A program made the position numbers and the translations under genes. From positions 1-21,200 of the IMG/VR virus record IMGVR_UViG_3300044645_001672: DNA of 21,200 nucleotides; one strand, 5' to 3'. Below, piece by piece: positions 18,914-21,200 of this stretch. The notes under the pieces are model-generated. The model saw nothing but the letters and a program-made list of their open reading frames with translations. It did not search any database and was not told the origin of the DNA. Position 1 is the stretch's first letter. Every line of letters begins with the position of its first letter. Origin of the DNA: a virus.

Positions 18914-18949
18914 TTGTTTCCTCTTTCGTTAGTTGGTTTGGTTAATTGT

Positions 18950-18973
18950 ATTATAGCGGAGGGGTCTGACAAA
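18950..18973 (-). promoter_or_regulatory. TGTCAG-class promoter, copy 5
   Basis: Minus strand TTTGTCAG, 10 bases, TATAAT (18955-18950). The box lies in the loop of the terminator hairpin of the upstream gene. Confidence 0.8.
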
Positions 18974-18988
18974 TAGTGAGACCCCTCC
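18958..18988 (-). terminator. 10-bp hairpin terminator overlapping promoter copy 5
   Basis: GGAGGGGTCT (18958-18967) and AGACCCCTCC (18979-18988) pair perfectly with an 11-base loop, starting 6 bases after the stop of gene 18995. Confidence 0.7.
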
Positions 18989-18994
18989 ACTTCC

Positions 18995-19171
18995 TTATAC
19001 TAGGCTATTGTTGCTAACTGTTGTCCAACGAGTTTCCTTTGTTGGCATTTCCAGTAGCACACGCACCGAGCCAGATGCGTTAGGAATAATCTCTTTGATT
19101 ACTCCAGTTTTCTTTGACTTAAGAGTGGTGAATAAATCGCCAACCTTGTAAGTGTATCCATTTACTGTCAT
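18995..19171 (-). CDS. Hypothetical SH3-like small protein, 58 aa
   Basis: The product (MTVNGYTYKVGDLFTTLKSK, then GVIKEIIPNASGSVRVLLEM) has the alternating strand-turn pattern of a small SH3-like barrel. It has an AGAAAGG site, its own TGTCAG-class promoter (copy 6), a perfect CRP-like site and a hairpin terminator, so it is a complete single-gene unit. No family recognised. Confidence 0.75.
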   Translation of the reverse strand: MTVNGYTYKVGDLFTTLKSKKTGVIKEIIPNASGSVRVLLEMPTKETRWTTVSNNSLV

Positions 19172-19197
19172 TTTGCTTCCTTTCTGTTTAGGGTGTT

Positions 19198-19221
19198 ATT
19201 GTAGCATTAGGGTCTGACATT
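19198..19221 (-). promoter_or_regulatory. TGTCAG-class promoter, copy 6
   Basis: Minus strand AATGTCAG, 10 bases, TACAAT (19203-19198), 27 bases ahead of the gene start. Confidence 0.8.
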
Positions 19222-19237
19222 TATCAAGCCCCTGGGG

Positions 19238-19253
19238 TGTGATAAGCATCACA
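19238..19253. promoter_or_regulatory. Perfect CRP/GlxR-like palindrome
   Basis: TGTGA-N6-TCACA (centre TAAGCA), overlapping the last codons of gene 19249 and about 54 bases upstream of the predicted start of promoter copy 6. Confidence 0.65.
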
Positions 19254-19389
19254 AGTATTCTGTTAGGTCGCCGTCCATAATTTCGTTCAGCTCCAAGCCT
19301 TCTGAGTCTGCGATAGCCTCCCATAGATCCATTTCATTAAAGTCTCCGTCTGGGTGTCTTTCGGATAAGATAGAATAAAGATTGTTCAT
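19249..19389 (-). CDS. Hypothetical acidic microprotein, 46 aa
   Basis: It begins on the upstream stop (TAATG) after a GAGGAGG site. The product is acidic (MDLWEAIADSEGLELNEIMD). Its final codons overlap the CRP-like site of the next promoter. No family recognised. Confidence 0.7.
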   Translation of the reverse strand: MNNLYSILSERHPDGDFNEMDLWEAIADSEGLELNEIMDGDLTEYL

Positions 19390-19658
19390 TAGTATTCCTC
19401 CTCTGGTAGCCAAGCATTTAAGTGGTGTGCATCAACAATTGCGGATGCGGGTGCAGTAACCTGTCCACGCCATAACACGCCTTCAGGTAAAGCAATTTCA
19501 CGATTGTAGTCCTCATCATAGAAAGCATCAATTGCTTCTATGCAAGGCTCCACCATAGAAAGCGGAACTGGTGGATAGTGATTACCTTGCAAGTGATAAC
19601 CAAGAGCAACCTCTAAATCTAATTCATTAGATAAATCTAGCGCAGTGTTGTATCCCAT
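19389..19658 (-). CDS. Hypothetical protein, 89 aa
   Basis: The product contains YHLQGNHYPPVPLSMVEPCI, a segment that looks like a recurring actinophage protein. Mixed alpha/beta with an acidic end. It abuts the upstream stop directly and couples to the next gene (TAATG). Function unknown. Confidence 0.78.
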   Translation of the reverse strand: MGYNTALDLSNELDLEVALGYHLQGNHYPPVPLSMVEPCIEAIDAFYDEDYNREIALPEGVLWRGQVTAPASAIVDAHHLNAWLPEEEY

Positions 19659-19865
19659 TTATTCTGCCACCTTTACGATAGCCCAAGAGCCACCTTCGTT
19701 AATTGTTTCTAGTACTGGATAAATTGCAGGTAGCACCATAGACTTTAATGCGCCTTCTAGCATAGCAATTTGTGACGCCTTATCAAGTGCCAATAGACGG
19801 GCACCTGTTGGGTTAGTTTCATCAACCTCTGTTACGAAGTTTAGAGAGTGTGCGATTGATACCAT
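19659..19865 (-). CDS. Hypothetical protein, 68 aa, first gene of operon
   Basis: A CGAAAGG leader, promoter copy 7 and a perfect CRP-like site lie upstream. The product (FVTEVDETNPTGARLLALDK, then ASQIAMLEGALKSM) is mostly helical. No family recognised. It heads the 19249-19865 operon. Confidence 0.75.
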   Translation of the reverse strand: MVSIAHSLNFVTEVDETNPTGARLLALDKASQIAMLEGALKSMVLPAIYPVLETINEGGSWAIVKVAE

Positions 19866-19895
19866 TGTTTTACCTTTCGTTTGTTTGATAATGGA

Positions 19896-19919
19896 ATTGT
19901 AGCATGGTCCACTGACAAA
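19896..19919 (-). promoter_or_regulatory. TGTCAG-class promoter, copy 7
   Basis: Minus strand TTTGTCAG, 10 bases, TACAAT (19901-19896), 31 bases ahead of the gene start. Confidence 0.82.
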
Positions 19920-19955
19920 AATTCCAACACGCCCAATGTTTATCTAATTTATTTA

Positions 19956-19971
19956 TGTGATAAACCTCACA
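19956..19971. promoter_or_regulatory. Perfect CRP/GlxR-like palindrome
   Basis: TGTGA-N6-TCACA (centre TAAACC), about 74 bases upstream of the predicted start of promoter copy 7 and leading into the TTCCAGGG repeat. Confidence 0.68.
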
Positions 19972-20009
19972 AAATTCCAGGGTGTTTTGGTGCTTGACTT
20001 AAAGAGATC
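19966..20009 (-). repeat. Dispersed intergenic repeat, second copy
   Basis: CCTCACAAAATTCCAGGG, T-rich, then GCTTGACTTAAAGAG, matching 14171-14212 along most of its length. Confidence 0.65.
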
Positions 20010-20011
20010 TT

Positions 20012-20033
20012 TGCCCCCGCACCTTTGGGGGCA
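20012..20033 (-). terminator. GC-rich hairpin after the small membrane peptide
   Basis: TGCCCCC (20012-20018) and GGGGGCA (20027-20033) form a 7-bp stem, 15 bases after the stop at 20048. No T-run follows on the minus strand. Confidence 0.5.
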
Positions 20034-20047
20034 GCTTTAAAGAATTG

Positions 20048-20140
20048 TCAACTCTTCCACACTTTATATGCAACGTATAGCGGTGTGGCCATTGCAAAAA
20101 TAATTCCAATTGAAATTACTGCAGCAATAAAATCAATCAT
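20048..20140 (-). CDS. Small membrane peptide, 30 aa
   Basis: The frame encodes MIDFIAAVISIGIIFAMATP and a short basic tail (YKVWKS): one membrane span with a positive C-terminus. The ribosome-binding site is weak. The pattern resembles phage single-span peptides, but without flanking lysis genes no lysis role can be claimed. Confidence 0.55.
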   Translation of the reverse strand: MIDFIAAVISIGIIFAMATPLYVAYKVWKS

Positions 20141-20198
20141 GATCAGAATTCTTTTTGTGTTTTATTTTGCGTGTGTAAGTTTTTTTATTGCGAACAGG

Positions 20199-20222
20199 TT
20201 GCGCCGCATTACTGCGGCGCAA
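20199..20222 (-). terminator. Perfect 10-bp GC-rich hairpin
   Basis: TTGCGCCGCA (20199-20208) and TGCGGCGCAA (20213-20222) pair with a TTAC loop, 19 bases after the stop of gene 20242. No T-run follows, so it is probably a terminator or transcript-end stabiliser. Confidence 0.6.
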
Positions 20223-20241
20223 TTCCTGAATGCGTTTTACT

Positions 20242-20433
20242 TTATCTCGAAGTGAATTTTGGAACATTGTATCCACTCGCTTCGTGAAATCGTGTTACAT
20301 CAAATCGGTCGTTATCCTTTGCGAACATTTCCGCAAAATCATTTACCATTTTAGAAAAAACAGCGGGATGAGTTTTATCGCTAACATACTTTAGAATTTC
20401 TGCGGTTGCGACATAGTCTTTACGGGTCATCAT
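20242..20433 (-). CDS. Small phage protein of the RKDYVATAEILKY type, 63 aa
   Basis: The product reads RKDYVATAEILKYVSDKTHP, then FAEMFAKDNDRFDVTRFHEA. Short proteins with this DY-x-IA-x2-L and F-x-DNPRFD-x-xRF arrangement are common in aquatic tailed phages; function unknown. It starts at an ATGATG pair overlapping the upstream stop. Confidence 0.78.
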   Translation of the reverse strand: MMTRKDYVATAEILKYVSDKTHPAVFSKMVNDFAEMFAKDNDRFDVTRFHEASGYNVPKFTSR

Positions 20434-20633
20434 TTAATTGTTACCTTTCCCATGCGGTCAATTACTTTTGTGTACATCTTGCCTGTTGGCATTGATAGGT
20501 TAATCGTTGAGTATTCGTTAGCAAATCCGACATCAGTAAATTTAGCAAATGCGGTAAATGCTTCCAATGCATCATCATAGTCATTACTCCAGCGAACAGA
20601 ATTTCCGTCATAGGATAAAGTAATCTTATACAT
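20430..20633 (-). CDS. Hypothetical protein, 67 aa
   Basis: I start at MYKITLSYDGNSVRW (ATG at 20633), preceded by GGAG; an in-frame TTG 15 bases upstream overlaps the upstream gene. The product is a probable beta-alpha-beta small domain. One base separates it from the upstream stop. No family recognised. Confidence 0.72.
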   Translation of the reverse strand: MYKITLSYDGNSVRWSNDYDDALEAFTAFAKFTDVGFANEYSTINLSMPTGKMYTKVIDRMGKVTIK

Positions 20634-20634
20634 T

Positions 20635-20787
20635 TTAGTAATCTCCAATTTCGTTAGTTACGCAATCGCATGGCTCTACATCATAGGAGTTTTCATCTCC
20701 CCAAAAGATTGCGCCAAATCCTAAGCAATCCTCGCAAGTGATGACGGAGATAGTTCCCTCGTCCATTACATCTAAGAAATTTCCCAT
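20635..20787 (-). CDS. Zinc-binding microprotein, 50 aa
   Basis: Cys pairs CEDC (residues 18-21) and CDC (40-42) form a likely zinc site. A CGAAAGG leader and promoter copy 8 precede it. It heads the operon 20242-20787. No family recognised. Confidence 0.72.
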   Translation of the reverse strand: MGNFLDVMDEGTISVITCEDCLGFGAIFWGDENSYDVEPCDCVTNEIGDY

Positions 20788-20820
20788 TTATAGTTTTCCT
20801 TTCGTTTGTTTGTTTAAGTT

Positions 20821-20844
20821 ATTGTATCAGTTAGGGCTGACAAA
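20821..20844 (-). promoter_or_regulatory. TGTCAG-class promoter, copy 8
   Basis: Minus strand TTTGTCAG, 10 bases, TACAAT (20826-20821). Only a half TGTGA site lies upstream (20848). Confidence 0.8.
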
Positions 20845-20913
20845 TTTTGTGAGGGTTCTTACTTACGACATTGGGCGAGGACTCCCTCTAAACTACCCCT
20901 GTTTCGATACCCG

Positions 20914-21120
20914 TTAAATCTTTACTGCCAAATAACGATAAGTGTCTTTGAGGTTTAGCGGTGCTGAATAGTGAGGACGAACCTGCACTTTATAAGTATC
21001 GCAATCTGCATACCAGACATCATCAGACTTTTCTGCGTCTATGATTTCTCCAGTAAGAGACTTTGAGCGATAGGTTTTTCCTACAAGTAGGCTTTCGATT
21101 GTATAGACATTTGCTGACAT
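20914..21120 (-). CDS. Hypothetical SH3-like protein, 68 aa
   Basis: The product (VYTIESLLVGKTYRSKSLTG, then EIIDAEKSDDVWYADCDTYK) has the alternating beta pattern of a small barrel, similar in shape to the protein at 18995. A CGAAAGGCGG site and promoter copy 9 precede the start. It is the rightmost gene in the window. Confidence 0.75.
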   Translation of the reverse strand: MSANVYTIESLLVGKTYRSKSLTGEIIDAEKSDDVWYADCDTYKVQVRPHYSAPLNLKDTYRYLAVKI

Positions 21121-21150
21121 GGTGTCCGCCTTTCGTTTGTTGATAAGAGT

Positions 21151-21174
21151 ATTGTACCAAAACCCACTGACATA
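21151..21174 (-). promoter_or_regulatory. TGTCAG-class promoter, copy 9
   Basis: Minus strand TATGTCAG, 10 bases, TACAAT (21156-21151), 30 bases ahead of the gene at 21120. The upstream DNA runs out of the window. Confidence 0.78.
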
Positions 21175-21200
21175 AACTAATTACTAGCCAGTAATTCCAA

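Noticed and set aside
20025-20255. A 76-codon plus-strand frame
   Set aside because: It lies over the better supported minus-strand membrane peptide and two hairpins and has no plus-strand promoter or ribosome-binding site.
1-21200. CRISPR array, insertion sequence, integrase or attachment site
   Set aside because: No regularly spaced identical repeats, transposase, integrase or terminal inverted repeats were seen.

Overview
The window reads as a piece of an AT-rich phage (or phage-like) genome whose host is probably a low-GC actinobacterium, for example the freshwater acI/Nanopelagicales group. Support for a phage: very short genes packed with ATGA/TAATG overlaps, an SSB, an HNH endonuclease, a DUF932 protein, an Api92-like protein, three tRNA genes and many zinc-ribbon microproteins. 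Support for an actinobacterial host: AhpC and AhpD resemble the mycobacterial pair, a DUF7455-type zinc ribbon and an Lsr2-like mini protein are present, and the secreted protein has an actinobacterial-style signal peptide. The host assignment is inference.

Plus-strand half (1-11280). This is a cargo and nucleic-acid arm: the 3' part of a subtilisin-like protease, a small protein, thioredoxin, a secreted Ala-rich protein with its own strong terminator, a DUF2061 membrane protein, an SsuD-like flavin monooxygenase, several zinc-binding microproteins, and a 2OG-Fe(II) oxygenase. A sigma70-type promoter with a leader hairpin then drives ahpC-ahpD, a Cys-rich protein, a CDGSH iron-sulfur protein and a small protein whose stop lies inside tRNA-Asn. 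A second consensus promoter drives ssb, a second 2OG oxygenase, a membrane protein and a run of zinc-ribbon genes ending in an HNH endonuclease. Two genes (9359, 9837) appear to be leaderless.

Junction (11281-11790). The two transcription directions converge on a 500-bp gene-free AT-rich zone with repeated TTTGTC words, two 45-bp imperfect direct repeats, and DnaA-box-like 9-mers, two of which take part in an intrinsic terminator. It may be a replication origin or a regulator-binding zone.

Minus-strand half (11793-21120). Short genes lie in operons that start with a stereotyped control region: TGTCAG, exactly 10 bp, a -10 hexamer, then a CAAAC-rich 5' UTR with a CGAAAGG ribosome-binding site. 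I count nine copies with identical geometry. Five of them have upstream TGTGA-N6-TCACA palindromes (four perfect), the CRP/GlxR-type operator. Each operon tends to end in a GC-rich hairpin, and a dispersed TTCAGGGG-containing repeat lies between blocks. The half also holds tRNA-Met(CAT), tRNA-Asp(GTC), DUF932, Api92-like, DUF7455-like and Lsr2-like genes and a candidate structured RNA at 14238-14365.

The best candidates for something undescribed are this phage promoter class coupled to CRP/GlxR-like sites, the structured RNA, and the AhpC/AhpD/CDGSH/thioredoxin redox cargo.
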